From Aerococcaceae bacterium DSM 111176 (GTDB lineage Bacteria > Bacillota > Bacilli > Lactobacillales > Aerococcaceae), in assembly GCA_015863215.1 (NCBI GenBank), contig JACBXN010000034.1, positions 1-64,000 of the forward strand: a stretch of 64,000 nucleotides of DNA. The letters are read 5' to 3'. The translations under genes were made by a program, and so were the position numbers. Below the pieces are notes generated by a model, which was not told the origin of the DNA, did no database searches, and worked only from the letters and a program-made list of their open reading frames with translations. Positions 8,384-17,803 of the stretch are shown in pieces (the stretch's first letter is position 1; the number at the start of each line of letters is the position of its first letter).

Positions 8384-9379
8384 ATGGCAGTAAAAGAACA
8401 ATGGACCTATATCACGGAAAACCAACCCAAAATCGCTTTAAATCATTTTGTATCAACTGAACATTTATCAACATCAACAGTCGAGGCTTTAATTAAGCGC
8501 ACTTTACAAATTAAAAATATGCCTCAATCAGAGTACCCGCAAGTTAAAGGCTCTTGGGTGAGTAACTTATTCTTAGAACCAAGTACAAGAACTCATTTAA
8601 GTTTTCAAGTCGCAGAACGCCATTTAGGAATGGAAGTATTAGAATTTGACCCGTCAACTTCAAGTTTGAAAAAAGGGGAGACGATGTCAGATACAGTCTT
8701 AACTTTACAAGCTTTAGGTGTAGAAACAGTTGTCATCCGATCTGGGGAAGAAAAGTACTACGAAGCATTAATTAATAATAAAGATTTAAATGTCTCTGTC
8801 GTAAATGGAGGCGATGGATCAGGACAACACCCTTCGCAAAGTTTATTAGATGTAACGACAATTTATGAAGAATTTGGTTACTTCAAAGGTCTGAAAATCG
8901 CAATTAGTGGCGATTTAAGTCATTCACGTGTCGCGCACTCAAACGCTGAATTATTATGGCGATTAGGGGCTGAATTATACTTCTGTGGTCCTGAAGCTTG
9001 GTATGAAGAATCATATGATAAATATGGGACTTTCGTTGAGTTAGATGACGTCCTTGAAGAGTTGGATGTTTTAATGTTACTACGTGTTCAACATGAACGA
9101 CATGATGACCCGAATGCAGAACTATTGAAGGAAACTTACCATTACCGCCACGGTTTAACTGAAGATCGTGAAAGACGTATGGCGGACCAAGCCATCATAA
9201 TGCACCCAGCTCCAGTTAACCGTGATGTTGAAATTGCAGATAGTTTAGTAACTTGTGAACGTTCACGTATTTACCGTCAAATGCAAAATGGGATGTTTGC
9301 TCGTATGGCAATCCTAGAAGCAATTCAAAATGGCCGCGGGTTAAAGGAGAATGTTTATGCTTTATCTGAAAAATATTAA
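8384..9379 (+). CDS. pyrB: aspartate carbamoyltransferase, catalytic subunit
   Basis: A 331-residue enzyme that condenses carbamoyl phosphate and aspartate, the first committed step of pyrimidine synthesis. The carbamoyl-phosphate loop [12 protein letters not shown] (STRT at 67-70), the later HPSQSLLD (149-152) and the aspartate-binding C-terminal domain ([11 protein letters not shown]) are intact. The ATG follows AAAGGGAG. The end overlaps pyrC by 23 nt, so translation is probably coupled. No regulatory subunit pyrI is present, as expected for Bacillota. Expression is governed by the PyrR attenuator just upstream. Confidence 0.96.
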   Translation: MAVKEQWTYITENQPKIALNHFVSTEHLSTSTVEALIKRTLQIKNMPQSEYPQVKGSWVSNLFLEPSTRTHLSFQVAERHLGMEVLEFDPSTSSLKKGETMSDTVLTLQALGVETVVIRSGEEKYYEALINNKDLNVSVVNGGDGSGQHPSQSLLDVTTIYEEFGYFKGLKIAISGDLSHSRVAHSNAELLWRLGAELYFCGPEAWYEESYDKYGTFVELDDVLEELDVLMLLRVQHERHDDPNAELLKETYHYRHGLTEDRERRMADQAIIMHPAPVNRDVEIADSLVTCERSRIYRQMQNGMFARMAILEAIQNGRGLKENVYALSEKY

Positions 9380-10637
9380 GACCCTGGATGAAAACCAGAA
9401 ATTATATGATTTAGAAGTCATCATCGAAGACCAAAAAATAGCACATTTAGGTGCAGATTTAGCATCATTCGTGAGTGAGGATGCAACAGTGATTGATGGA
9501 CAAGGTGGCTTACTGACACCTGGTTTGATCGATGTCCACGTTCATTTACGTGAACCAGGCGGAGAGCATAAGGAAACAATCGCTTCAGGTAGCCGAGCGG
9601 CAGCTAGAGGTGGATTTACAACGGTTTGTGCGATGCCGAATTTAAACCCTGTTCCCGATAATCCAGAAACATTAACGTCAATCTACGATACGATTGCTCA
9701 AGATGCGGTGATTGATGTACGCCAATATGCGACGATTACTAAAGATTTAAATAGTGAAACGGAATTTGTGGACTACCAAGCTTTAGCAGATGCAGGAGCA
9801 TTTGCGTTCACCAATGACGGAGTAGGCGTACAAACAGCAGGTACTATGTATCTAGCAATGCAAGAAGCAGCTAAAACTGGAAAATCTGTTGTTGCACATA
9901 CCGAAGATAATTCATTACTATTTGGTGGTGTGATGCATGAAGGGGAGCGCAACAAAGAATTAGGTTTACCTGGTATGTTACAGCTAACAGAATCAACACA
10001 AATTGCTCGTGACGTCCTACTTGCTGAAGCAACAGGAGCGCATTATCACGTTTGCCATATTTCAAGTAAAGAAACTGTTCGAGTAATCCGTGACGCTAAA
10101 AGCGCGGGAATCAATGTTACTTGTGAAGTGTCACCGCACCATCTTTTACTAGCTGACGTGGATATTCCAGGCGATCAAGCTGAATTTAAAATGAACCCAC
10201 CTTTACGAGGAATAGATGACCGTAACGCTATGATTGAAGGATTATTAGACGGGACAGTCGACATGATTGCGACCGACCATGCACCTCATTCAAGCGAAGA
10301 AAAATCAGGTGGCTTTATGAATTCACCATTTGGAATTACAGGAATTGAAACATCATTCCAACTTCTTTACACAAACTTTGTGCGAGAAGGCATTTTCACG
10401 CTTGCGCAATTAGTGGATTGGATGAGTACTAAACCAGCAGAAACTTTTGACTTACCACTAGGTGAAATAAGAGTAGGCGGTTTAGCGAATTTAGCTATTT
10501 TCGCCATCGAAGAAAAGTCCGTGATTAAAGCCGAAGATTTCATATCAAAATCAACGAACTCGCCTTTTATCGACTGGGAAATTTATGGTGAAACGATTGC
10601 GACGATTTACCAAGGTGAGGTTGCTTATCAAAGATAA
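9357..10637 (+). CDS. pyrC: dihydroorotase (class I)
   Basis: A 426-residue zinc amidohydrolase that cyclises carbamoyl-aspartate to dihydroorotate. The metal motif [10 protein letters not shown], the later metal-site histidines (AHTEDN, YHVCHIS) and the catalytic ATDHAPHS are present. I prefer the ATG at 9357 over 9351, because AAAGGAGA ending at 9350 leaves seven bases to the former and one to the latter. It overlaps the end of pyrB by 23 nt. The two-gene operon ends here in a strong terminator. The remaining pyr genes (carAB, pyrE, pyrF) are elsewhere. Confidence 0.95.
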   Translation: MLYLKNIKTLDENQKLYDLEVIIEDQKIAHLGADLASFVSEDATVIDGQGGLLTPGLIDVHVHLREPGGEHKETIASGSRAAARGGFTTVCAMPNLNPVPDNPETLTSIYDTIAQDAVIDVRQYATITKDLNSETEFVDYQALADAGAFAFTNDGVGVQTAGTMYLAMQEAAKTGKSVVAHTEDNSLLFGGVMHEGERNKELGLPGMLQLTESTQIARDVLLAEATGAHYHVCHISSKETVRVIRDAKSAGINVTCEVSPHHLLLADVDIPGDQAEFKMNPPLRGIDDRNAMIEGLLDGTVDMIATDHAPHSSEEKSGGFMNSPFGITGIETSFQLLYTNFVREGIFTLAQLVDWMSTKPAETFDLPLGEIRVGGLANLAIFAIEEKSVIKAEDFISKSTNSPFIDWEIYGETIATIYQGEVAYQR

Positions 10638-10667
10638 TTACTTTTGGTAAAAGTATCTATACGAAAT

Positions 10668-10711
10668 AACGCATAAAATCAGTGATTTAGACGCTGATTT
10701 TATGCGTTTTT
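10668..10711 (+). terminator. terminator of pyrBC
   Basis: A perfect 15-bp stem (arms 10668-10682 and 10694-10708) with an 11-base loop and a five-T tail. Confidence 0.92.
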
Positions 10712-10773
10712 GATTTTGGCATGTATGTGTTGATATGATTTGATATTATGAAAGTTATATAATCACACATTCG

Positions 10774-11043
10774 TGAAAAGTGTATGTTGTTCTTGTCTAT
10801 AAGTTAAAACAACATACAAAACGTTGGTTGTTTGACAAAAATTCTAGAAACAAGATACAAATTTTGCGATTATGTATGTTGTTTGAAATTATATTCTAAA
10901 ACAACATACAAAACGTTGGTTGTTTGACAAAAAATTTAGAAATAAGATACAAATTCTGCGATTGTGTATGTTGTTTTTTTCAAAAAGTAAAAACAACGAA
11001 CAAAATGTTGGTTGTTTGGCCGAAGCCCAAGAAACAACCAACA
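10774..11043. repeat. 92-bp tandem repeat array of hairpin-forming units
   Basis: Two full units (10806-10897, 10898-10989), a diverged partial third unit (from 10990) and the tail of a preceding one (from about 10774) recur with an exact 92-bp period. The AAAACAAC anchor falls at 10806, 10898 and 10990. The TGTATGTTGTT anchor falls at 10781, 10873 and 10965. Each unit has nested inverted repeats: an outer ACAACATAC/GTATGTTGT pair and an inner TTGTTT/AAACAA pair around a 14-base loop. In the third unit the inner stem grows to a perfect 11 bp (GTTGGTTGTTT at 11007-11017 with AAACAACCAAC at 11032-11042), still with a 14-base loop. No protein-coding signal is seen. Confidence 0.85.
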
Positions 11044-11090
11044 GAAACAATTGACGAATAGAGTGAATCTTATAACTGAAAACTTTTAGG

Positions 11091-11224
11091 TAACAAGTTT
11101 TCAAATCACTAGAGTTGTTACCCGATACGTCTGTTTTGGGTAATAACTTCTGAGATTTAAGAAGTTGTTATCCAATGTGTCTATTTTGAGTAACAACTAC
11201 AGGGATTTTAAAAGTTGTTGCCCA
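11091..11224. repeat. 50-bp tandem repeat array of hairpin-forming units
   Basis: AGTTGTT anchors fall at 11113, 11163 and 11213, an exact 50-bp period, with TAACAA/TAATAACTT segments repeating in step. Two full units and partial ends are present, diverged by about a quarter. Each unit carries complementary arms (AGTTGTTA and TAACAACT), so adjacent units can pair, for example TAATAACTT with AAGTTGTTA around 11140-11170. The sequence is unrelated to the adjacent 92-bp family but has the same architecture. Bases 11225-11368 between this array and the trp promoter show nothing recognisable. Confidence 0.75.
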
Positions 11225-11368
11225 CTGATTAAAATTAAGGTGAGAAAACTTCTGAAAGTCAAAATACCACTAATATAAAATTAATTTAATTTTAACCTAA
11301 AGTACCAACGCATAGAATAAAGAGCTAAATGTCAACTTTATCAGAACGAAACTTTTTAATCTAATCAG

Positions 11369-11397
11369 TTGACATTCTAATTTATTATCTCTATAAT
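11369..11397 (+). promoter_or_regulatory. trp operon promoter
   Basis: A consensus TTGACA (11369-11374) and TATAAT (11392-11397) are exactly 17 bp apart. Transcription would start near 11403, at the head of the T-box leader. Confidence 0.93.
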
Positions 11398-11403
11398 CCA
11401 TTT

Positions 11404-11698
11404 AACTTAATAAATAAACCTTTGATGTGGAAGGATATGGCAAGTAGCCCCTACAGCAAGCTTCGGATGATGAGAGGAAGCGGATCGTTGCCCCATTTCT
11501 TGGACCACTGAGGGCGGAGCGAAAAGGAAACTGAGTAACTTTTGACGTTGGAGGCTGACGTTACCATGCCAGGGATATGTTGGTATCTCGTTAAGTGATG
11601 TACTTGTACATAATAAAAGTGGCACCACGGGTTGAATTTAAATTGCTCGTCTTTAGTTAATAACATTTTTTGTTGTTAATTAAAGACGGGCTTTTTTT
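11404..11698 (+). promoter_or_regulatory. tryptophan T-box riboswitch leader with terminator
   Basis: A leader of about 295 nt with T-box features. In Stem I the specifier codon TGG (Trp) at 11501-11503 is followed by A and by CCAC, which pairs with GTGG near 11426. GATGAGAGGAAGC lies in the distal part. Conserved CGTTAAGTGATG begins at 11589. The T-box core GTGGCACCACGGG spans 11619-11631 and would pair with the uncharged tRNA acceptor end. It ends in an intrinsic terminator (arms 11645-11664 and 11672-11691, G-T pairs allowed, then seven T). Uncharged tRNA-Trp should stabilise the antiterminator and switch the trp genes on. Confidence 0.92.
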
Positions 11699-11756
11699 AT
11701 TGCTTCCTACCAACACGTTGTTTACCGCATGTATTTGGAAAAGGAGAAAAGTAATA

Positions 11757-12776
11757 ATGAAAGATATTTTAGTGAAAGTTGCAAATAAAGAAAATTTAAC
11801 ATATGAGGAAACTTACCAAGCAATCAATACGATCATGAGTGGCAAATCGAATGATGCAGAAATTGCTTCATTACTAACGGGACTTTCTATGAAAGGTGAA
11901 ACGAATGAAGAGATAACCGCATCAGCCGCTGCGATGCGAGATAAGGCAATACCGGTAGAAACCCAAATTGACACACTTGATATTGTAGGAACGGGTGGGG
12001 ATCGTTCTTATTCATTTAATATTTCCTCAACCGCTGCGATGACCATTGCTGCAGCAGGTGTCCCGGTTTCAAAACATGGTAATCGTTCTGCTTCATCAAA
12101 GTCTGGAGCAGCTGATTGTATTGAAGCTTTGGGGATTTCATTAGACCAAACTCCAGAACTTGCTCAGGAATTAATTAATGATGTTGGTATTTGTTTCTTG
12201 TTTGCTCAAAATTATCATCAATCTATGAAATACGTCGCTTCAGTACGTAAAACAATAGGAATTAGAACGGTATTTAATTTATTAGGACCCATTACAAATC
12301 CAGCTAAACCAAAATACCAAGTGCTAGGTGTATATTCGGAAGAATTAATTGAACCAATGGCTCAAGTCATTAAATCCCTCGGAGTTGAGCGAGGTGTAGT
12401 TGTTTATGGACAAGATGTGATGGATGAATTATCAATTTCGGCACCATCTTCTGTGCTCTTCTTTGATGGCGACCACGAAGAACGCTTTGAAATTCATCCA
12501 CAAGACTACGGGCTTGGACTTTATAACAAAGCAGACATAGTGGGTGGTGACCCATTAGTCAATGCTGAAATTACACGCAATGTTTTATCTGGTAAGGAAG
12601 AAGGAGCTAAATTAGATATCGTCCTCCTAAATGCAGGAATGGGGCTATTCGTCGCTCGAAAAGCAGCATCCATTCAAGCAGGAATTGATTTAGCACGCGA
12701 AGCAATTTATTCAGGGAAAGCAGAGGAGCTTCTTAACAATTATATTTTACGCAGCCAAAGAAAGGTGTTAGTTTAA
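11757..12776 (+). CDS. trpD: anthranilate phosphoribosyltransferase
   Basis: A 339-residue enzyme that joins anthranilate to PRPP, the second step of tryptophan synthesis. The PRPP loop GTGGDRSYSFNIS, the anthranilate-site KHGNRSASSKSGAADCIEALG and the later NLLGPITNPA are intact. The start at 11757 follows AAGGAGA. An in-frame ATG at 11670 lies inside the T-box terminator and is not credible. First gene of the operon. Its stop TAA overlaps the trpC ATG by one base. There is no fused glutaminase domain. Confidence 0.96.
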   Translation: MKDILVKVANKENLTYEETYQAINTIMSGKSNDAEIASLLTGLSMKGETNEEITASAAAMRDKAIPVETQIDTLDIVGTGGDRSYSFNISSTAAMTIAAAGVPVSKHGNRSASSKSGAADCIEALGISLDQTPELAQELINDVGICFLFAQNYHQSMKYVASVRKTIGIRTVFNLLGPITNPAKPKYQVLGVYSEELIEPMAQVIKSLGVERGVVVYGQDVMDELSISAPSSVLFFDGDHEERFEIHPQDYGLGLYNKADIVGGDPLVNAEITRNVLSGKEEGAKLDIVLLNAGMGLFVARKAASIQAGIDLAREAIYSGKAEELLNNYILRSQRKVLV

Positions 12777-13582
12777 TGACCATTTTAGATCAACTGGCAG
12801 ATTACGCCCGAGTTCGAGTGAACGAAGCTAAGGAAAATCAATCTTTGAGTGAAATCAAATCGCAGGCGGAAGCCCTTCCCAAAGGTAGCTATACTTTTGA
12901 AAAGGCACTTAGAAAAAGTGGCTTAGCCATTATTGCGGAAGTGAAGCAAGCTTCGCCGTCGAAGGGAATCATCAGCGAATCGTTTGATTATAAAAAAATC
13001 GCTGAGGATTACGAAAACGGTGGTGCAGACGCAATATCATGCTTGACTGAACCGAAGTGGTTTAAAGGGTCAGATGAAATATTCAAAGAAATTCGCCAAA
13101 TTGTGGATTTACCAATGTTGCGTAAAGACTTCACCGTGGATCCTTATCAAATTTATGAAGCAAAAGTCATAGGAGCAGATGCAGTCCTGATTATTGTTTC
13201 GCTACTAAACCAGGATGCAAAGAAATTAACAGAATATCTTACGATTTGTGATGAACTCGGATTATCTGCACTCGTAGAAACGCATGATGCCTCAGAGATT
13301 GAATTGGCAATTTCATGTGGCGCTCGCATGATTGGTGTCAACAATCGTAATTTAAAAGATTTCACGGTCAATTTTGATAATGCGAAAGATTTATTTAAAG
13401 CAGTACCCGAAGGTGTGCTATTTGTAGCAGAATCTGGGGTTAAAAATGTGGAGGACATAGTCAGTATTGCTGAGATGGGCGCAGATGCTGTTTTAATTGG
13501 TGAAGCGATTATGAAATCTCCGGATAATAAAGCAACCATCCAGGAATTTAAAGTGGCGGGAGCTTCAAGCAATGAAAGTTAA
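12776..13582 (+). CDS. trpC: indole-3-glycerol-phosphate synthase
   Basis: A 268-residue TIM barrel that closes the indole ring. Family signatures are IIAEVKQASPSKGII (catalytic Lys and phosphate site), LPMLRKDFTVDPYQI, the GVNNRNLKDFTV strand and VAESGVKN at the phosphate loop. It is a single-domain protein, not the TrpC-TrpF fusion of enterobacteria. It is translationally linked on both sides: a one-base overlap with trpD and an 11-base overlap with trpF. Confidence 0.97.
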   Translation: MTILDQLADYARVRVNEAKENQSLSEIKSQAEALPKGSYTFEKALRKSGLAIIAEVKQASPSKGIISESFDYKKIAEDYENGGADAISCLTEPKWFKGSDEIFKEIRQIVDLPMLRKDFTVDPYQIYEAKVIGADAVLIIVSLLNQDAKKLTEYLTICDELGLSALVETHDASEIELAISCGARMIGVNNRNLKDFTVNFDNAKDLFKAVPEGVLFVAESGVKNVEDIVSIAEMGADAVLIGEAIMKSPDNKATIQEFKVAGASSNES

Positions 13583-14174
13583 AATTTGTGGGATTAGAAG
13601 ACCTGAAGATGTTCAATCTATTAATCAATCGAAGCCTGATTACGTTGGTTTTATTGTAGATTTTCCAAAGTCACACCGCTCTGTTTCGATTGAGGCACTA
13701 CAAAACTTAACGAGCCAAGTTGACTCATCCATTGAGAAGGTGGGCGTATTTGTAGATACACCACTTGAAGTAATTGCAGATTTACTAAATCAGTCAATTA
13801 TTGATATTGCGCAACTTCATGGCAAGCAAGATGAAAACGACATCAAACAATTAAAAGAATTAACCCCGAAGCCTATTTGGAAGGCTTTTTCAGTAAACAG
13901 TAATACTGATTTACGAGAAGCTGAAGCTTCATCAGCAGATTTAGTTTTATTAGATCATGAATCCGGAGGAACAGGACAAACCTTCGATTGGTCTTTAATT
14001 CAAGATTTTAACCGCCCTTATTTATTAGCTGGTGGCATGAATGAAATAACTATTCCACGAGCACTAGCTGAACTAAAACCATATGGCATTGACGTGTCTT
14101 CAGGAGTAGAAACGAATAAATTTAAAGACCCAGAAAAGATTGAAAGAATTGTGAGGATGATAAAACATGACTAA
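13572..14174 (+). CDS. trpF: phosphoribosylanthranilate isomerase
   Basis: A 200-residue TIM barrel for the Amadori rearrangement of phosphoribosylanthranilate. MKVKICGI supplies the catalytic Cys near residue 6, and [15 protein letters not shown] the catalytic Asp and phosphate-binding loop. [10 protein letters not shown] closes the barrel. It overlaps trpC by 11 nt and trpB by 8 nt. Length is normal for the stand-alone enzyme. Confidence 0.96.
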   Translation: MKVKICGIRRPEDVQSINQSKPDYVGFIVDFPKSHRSVSIEALQNLTSQVDSSIEKVGVFVDTPLEVIADLLNQSIIDIAQLHGKQDENDIKQLKELTPKPIWKAFSVNSNTDLREAEASSADLVLLDHESGGTGQTFDWSLIQDFNRPYLLAGGMNEITIPRALAELKPYGIDVSSGVETNKFKDPEKIERIVRMIKHD

Positions 14175-15351
14175 AGGAAGATTTGGACAGTATGGCGGGC
14201 AATATATTGCTGAGACAATGATGTCAACAGTTCAAGAACTCGAAGAAGCGTACAATCACTACAAGAACGACCCAGAGTTTCAAGAGGAACTACAAAGTTT
14301 ATTAGACAACTATGCGAACCGTCCATCGCTATTATATTACGCACAAAACATGACCGAAGATTTAGGTGGAGCAAAAATTTATCTCAAGCGGGAGGATTTA
14401 AATCATACCGGTGCTCACAAAATTAATAATGTACTGGGGCAAGTGCTCTTAGCCAAAAAGATGGGCAAGACCCGCGTAATTGCTGAAACTGGCGCTGGAC
14501 AGCACGGAGTAGCGACTGCTACAGCTTGTGCATTGTTGAAAATTGATTGTGCCGTCTATATGGGCGAAGAAGACATTAAACGTCAAGCGCTTAATGTTTA
14601 CCGGATGAAGCTGTTAGGATCTGAAGTTCATTCGGTTACAACAGGGACTGGTACATTAAAAGATGCGGTAACAGCGGCTATGAAAGATTGGTCTAATCAT
14701 CCACTGGATACCTTTTATTGCATTGGCTCTACCATGGGGCCACATCCTTATCCAACGATGGTCCGCGATTTCCAAGCAGTTATCTCTAAAGAAATAAAAG
14801 ATGAAATATTAGAAGTTGAAGGACGCTTGCCTAATTTAGTTTTAGCGTGTGTTGGGGGTGGATCGAATGCTATTGGCACCTTCTATCACTTCCTAGAAGA
14901 TGAATCAGTCAAATTAGTTGGTGTTGAAGGATCTGGGTATGGCGTTGATGCACCGGATACTGCTGCAGCAATGCAAGTAGGTAGACCCGGACTGTATCAA
15001 GGAATGAAATCAATCATCAGCCAGAATGAAGACGGGCAAGTGATGCCAGTTTATTCAATCTCAGCTGGCTTGGATTATCCTGGGATTGGCCCGGAACATG
15101 CTCACCTCGCCGATATAGGTCGAGCAGATTATGTCGCGATTGACGACAGTGAAGCTGTAGCTGCATTTGAATATTTATCTCGTATGGAAGGGATTATTCC
15201 AGCGATCGAATCTAGTCATGCTATTGCTGAAGCGGTAAAGGTAGCGACTAAAATGAATAAAGATCAAATTATCGTCGTGACATTATCAGGTCGTGGAGAC
15301 AAAGATGTCGCAGCCATTGCTCGCTATAAAGGAGAGGAACTGTATGATTAA
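14167..15351 (+). CDS. trpB: tryptophan synthase, beta chain
   Basis: A 394-residue PLP enzyme that condenses indole with serine. The PLP lysine lies in [15 protein letters not shown]. The indole-tunnel and substrate loop ETGAGQHG and the phosphate-binding GGGSNAIG are intact, as are the GRPGLYQGM region and [13 protein letters not shown]. This is the TrpB1 type that partners TrpA. It overlaps both neighbours by 8 nt. Confidence 0.97.
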   Translation: MTKGRFGQYGGQYIAETMMSTVQELEEAYNHYKNDPEFQEELQSLLDNYANRPSLLYYAQNMTEDLGGAKIYLKREDLNHTGAHKINNVLGQVLLAKKMGKTRVIAETGAGQHGVATATACALLKIDCAVYMGEEDIKRQALNVYRMKLLGSEVHSVTTGTGTLKDAVTAAMKDWSNHPLDTFYCIGSTMGPHPYPTMVRDFQAVISKEIKDEILEVEGRLPNLVLACVGGGSNAIGTFYHFLEDESVKLVGVEGSGYGVDAPDTAAAMQVGRPGLYQGMKSIISQNEDGQVMPVYSISAGLDYPGIGPEHAHLADIGRADYVAIDDSEAVAAFEYLSRMEGIIPAIESSHAIAEAVKVATKMNKDQIIVVTLSGRGDKDVAAIARYKGEELYD

Positions 15352-16126
15352 AATTGAAACAGCATTTCAACAAGGTAAAGCCTTTATACCTTATATTACT
15401 GCGGGATATCCCAATTTAGAAACATCAGAGAAATTAATTATCGCAATGGCTGAAGAAGGAGCGGACTTAATTGAAATCGGGATTCCTTTTTCAGATGCCT
15501 CAGCTGAGGGACCAGTCATTCAACAAGCCATTGACCACGCTTTGGCTCAGGGAATAAGAACCGATGATGTATTTGAAATGGTTAAACGTGTCTCTAGTAA
15601 AGTAGATATCCCATTGGTCTTTATGACTTACGGCAATATTATTTATGGATATGGAAAAGAAGCATTTTTTCAACAAGCAAATGAATCAGGAATTTCTGGT
15701 GTAATTGTTCCCGATGTGCCATTCGAAGAGAAGGCTGAATTTTACCAAGTAGCAAAAGAGTTTGATATCAGTTTAATTTCAATGATTGCGCCTACTTCAA
15801 AAGACCGTATTCAAATGATTGCTAAAGAGGCGGAAGGATTTATTTACATCGTATCTTCGCTTGGAGTTACAGGAAAAAGGACGGAAATAACAACGGATTT
15901 AGGTGAAATTTGCAATCTCATAAGGGAAGCGAATCCTGATATACCTACCGCAATAGGTTTCGGTGTTTCGAATCCAGAGCAAGCACAGATAATGGCAGGA
16001 CACGCTGATGGCGTTATTATAGGTTCAGCCATCGTTCAACTTATTCATGATCATGGACAAGATGCAGAGGAACCGATACGAGACTTCACACGCTCTATTA
16101 CGGATGCGATTTCTCATGTTGGATAA
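15344..16126 (+). CDS. trpA: tryptophan synthase, alpha chain
   Basis: A 260-residue TIM barrel that releases indole from indoleglycerol phosphate and channels it to TrpB. The catalytic Glu is in [19 protein letters not shown]. The second catalytic Asp region is [11 protein letters not shown]. The phosphate loop is [10 protein letters not shown]. The canonical FSDPxADGP reads FSDASAEGP here, a mild substitution in loop 2. The start at 15344 has GGAGAGG upstream and lies eight bases inside trpB. An upstream in-frame ATG would overlap trpB by 59 nt and lacks a site. Confidence 0.95.
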   Translation: MIKIETAFQQGKAFIPYITAGYPNLETSEKLIIAMAEEGADLIEIGIPFSDASAEGPVIQQAIDHALAQGIRTDDVFEMVKRVSSKVDIPLVFMTYGNIIYGYGKEAFFQQANESGISGVIVPDVPFEEKAEFYQVAKEFDISLISMIAPTSKDRIQMIAKEAEGFIYIVSSLGVTGKRTEITTDLGEICNLIREANPDIPTAIGFGVSNPEQAQIMAGHADGVIIGSAIVQLIHDHGQDAEEPIRDFTRSITDAISHVG

Positions 16127-16136
16127 AGGAGAAAAT

Positions 16137-17594
16137 ATGCTTTCTATCAGTGAAATAAGGGATTACAAGAGTAAAGGCTATAAGCGTATTCCGATTTTAA
16201 AGTCATATTACTCAGATGAATTAACACCGATAATGGTTATCAAAAAGATTAAAGCGAAGTACGATGAAACATTCTTGCTAGAATCTGCCAGCCCAGATCA
16301 AACAACCGGACGTTATAGTTTTATTGGATATAGCCCGAGCCAGACTTTAACTTCTTGTGATGGTTTAGTGGAGTTACATAATGGTATATCAGTCCAGCAA
16401 GAGGATGATCCGATAAATGCTTTACGTAAATTGATAGCTTCAAACCGTGCCCCTCAAATTGAAGGCTATCCACCTCTTTCAGGTGGTGTTGTGGGATACT
16501 TTTCTTATGAATTCTTACAGTATAGCAAGGCATTTGAATTTACGAGTAGTAATCCGACGCAATTACCAGATATGGAATTGATGGTATTTGATGATATTAT
16601 TTGTTTTGACCATTATTATAACCAAGTTTACTTGATTGCGAATATGGATCTAGAGGATGATATTGAAGTGCAATATCAAGCGAGTTTAGACCGAATCAGC
16701 CAAATGTATCGCTTAATTTATTCAGAACCGCCTACTGTTTCGACAACTGGGCAGCTGACGTCAGCAATTAATCCGCGATTTGCTAAAGATGAATTTAAAG
16801 GGATGGTTGAACAAGTAAAATCATATATTGATCAAGGAGAAGTGAGTCAAGTTGTGTTGTCCAACACACTAGAAGCGCGGTTCGAAGGCTCGCTCTTAGA
16901 TACTTATCGTGTCTTACGTACGGTTAATCCGTCACCATATATGGTCTATTTATCGAGTAGCAATTTAGAAATCGCTGGTGCTTCACCAGAAAGTTTAGGG
17001 AGACTACAAAATGGCCTCGTTCAAAGTTTTCCTCTAGCTGGAACGATCAAACGAGGTAATACTAAGTTAGAAGACACACAATTAGAGGAACAACTCTTAA
17101 CGGACCCAAAAGAAATACACGAGCATGATTTGTTAGTTCAAACAGCACTTAATGATATAGAGGAAGTGTGTGACCGTGATACAGTTCAAGTTGCTTCTTA
17201 TAAGAATATAAAAAAATATTCTCATGTCATGCACATTGAATCTGAAGTCGTCGGTCAGATTGGAGAAGACAAAGATGCTATTGATATTATTCAGGCATTA
17301 CTTCCAGCAGGTACATTATCTGGAGAGCCCAAGCAACGTGCGGTAGAGATTATTCAAGAGTTGGAAGGGGACCGACGGGACATTTATGGCGGAGCGATTG
17401 GCTATATTGATTTTGCTGGAAATATGGATACGTGTATTGCCATTCGATTAGTTTTTAAAAGAGATGGAAAGATTACGATTCGTTCAGGAGCAGGGATTGT
17501 GTCTGAATCTAATCCAGAAAAAGAGTTCCAAGAAACCCTCAATAAAGCAAAAGGGACTTTGGTAGCGGTCGAAAAGCAAAATGATATTTTTTAA
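16137..17594 (+). CDS. trpE: anthranilate synthase component I
   Basis: A 485-residue chorismate-using enzyme. Motifs include the feedback-site LLESA near residue 40, YMVYLSSSNLEIAGASPESL, LAGTIKRG, DPKEIHEHDLLVQTALNDI, and PAGTLSGEPKQRAVEII followed by GGAIGYIDFAG. The LLES motif and tryptophan context support TrpE over the folate enzyme PabB. AAAGGAG precedes the ATG at 16137. The gene sits last in the operon, ten bases after trpA, instead of first as in most bacteria. No trpG (glutamine amidotransferase) follows, so the partner subunit must come from elsewhere or the enzyme uses ammonia. Confidence 0.94.
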   Translation: MLSISEIRDYKSKGYKRIPILKSYYSDELTPIMVIKKIKAKYDETFLLESASPDQTTGRYSFIGYSPSQTLTSCDGLVELHNGISVQQEDDPINALRKLIASNRAPQIEGYPPLSGGVVGYFSYEFLQYSKAFEFTSSNPTQLPDMELMVFDDIICFDHYYNQVYLIANMDLEDDIEVQYQASLDRISQMYRLIYSEPPTVSTTGQLTSAINPRFAKDEFKGMVEQVKSYIDQGEVSQVVLSNTLEARFEGSLLDTYRVLRTVNPSPYMVYLSSSNLEIAGASPESLGRLQNGLVQSFPLAGTIKRGNTKLEDTQLEEQLLTDPKEIHEHDLLVQTALNDIEEVCDRDTVQVASYKNIKKYSHVMHIESEVVGQIGEDKDAIDIIQALLPAGTLSGEPKQRAVEIIQELEGDRRDIYGGAIGYIDFAGNMDTCIAIRLVFKRDGKITIRSGAGIVSESNPEKEFQETLNKAKGTLVAVEKQNDIF

Positions 17595-17803
17595 CCAGGC
17601 AACAATAGTCAATTACACGAGTAGAGGGACTTATAACTCAATGAAATATGTGTCATTTTTCGCCAAATTCTCAGGAAGTTACAAAAAGAAGTTGTCATGA
17701 ATCAGATGCTCTTTAAGTTGATTTTAGACCATAAATAGCTTATTCTTATCTTACAACGCTTTCTTAACGATGTTCGTTTCTGGATAGATATTTAGGAGGA
17801 AAT

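Noticed and set aside
10889-11104. 71-codon open frame on the minus strand in the repeat region
   Set aside because: It lies across tandem repeats, has no ribosome-binding site and codes for a low-complexity sequence.
10774-11224. CRISPR-like array
   Set aside because: The repeats are long (92 and 50 bp), contiguous without unique spacers, and no cas gene is nearby.
13153-13572. 139-codon open frame on the minus strand inside trpC
   Set aside because: It is a shadow of trpC, whose motifs and overlaps with neighbours are clear.
17595-17803. Terminator or strong promoter between trpE and tkt
   Set aside because: I searched for stems with T tails and for TTGACA/TATAAT pairs and found none convincing; partial read-through from trp cannot be excluded.
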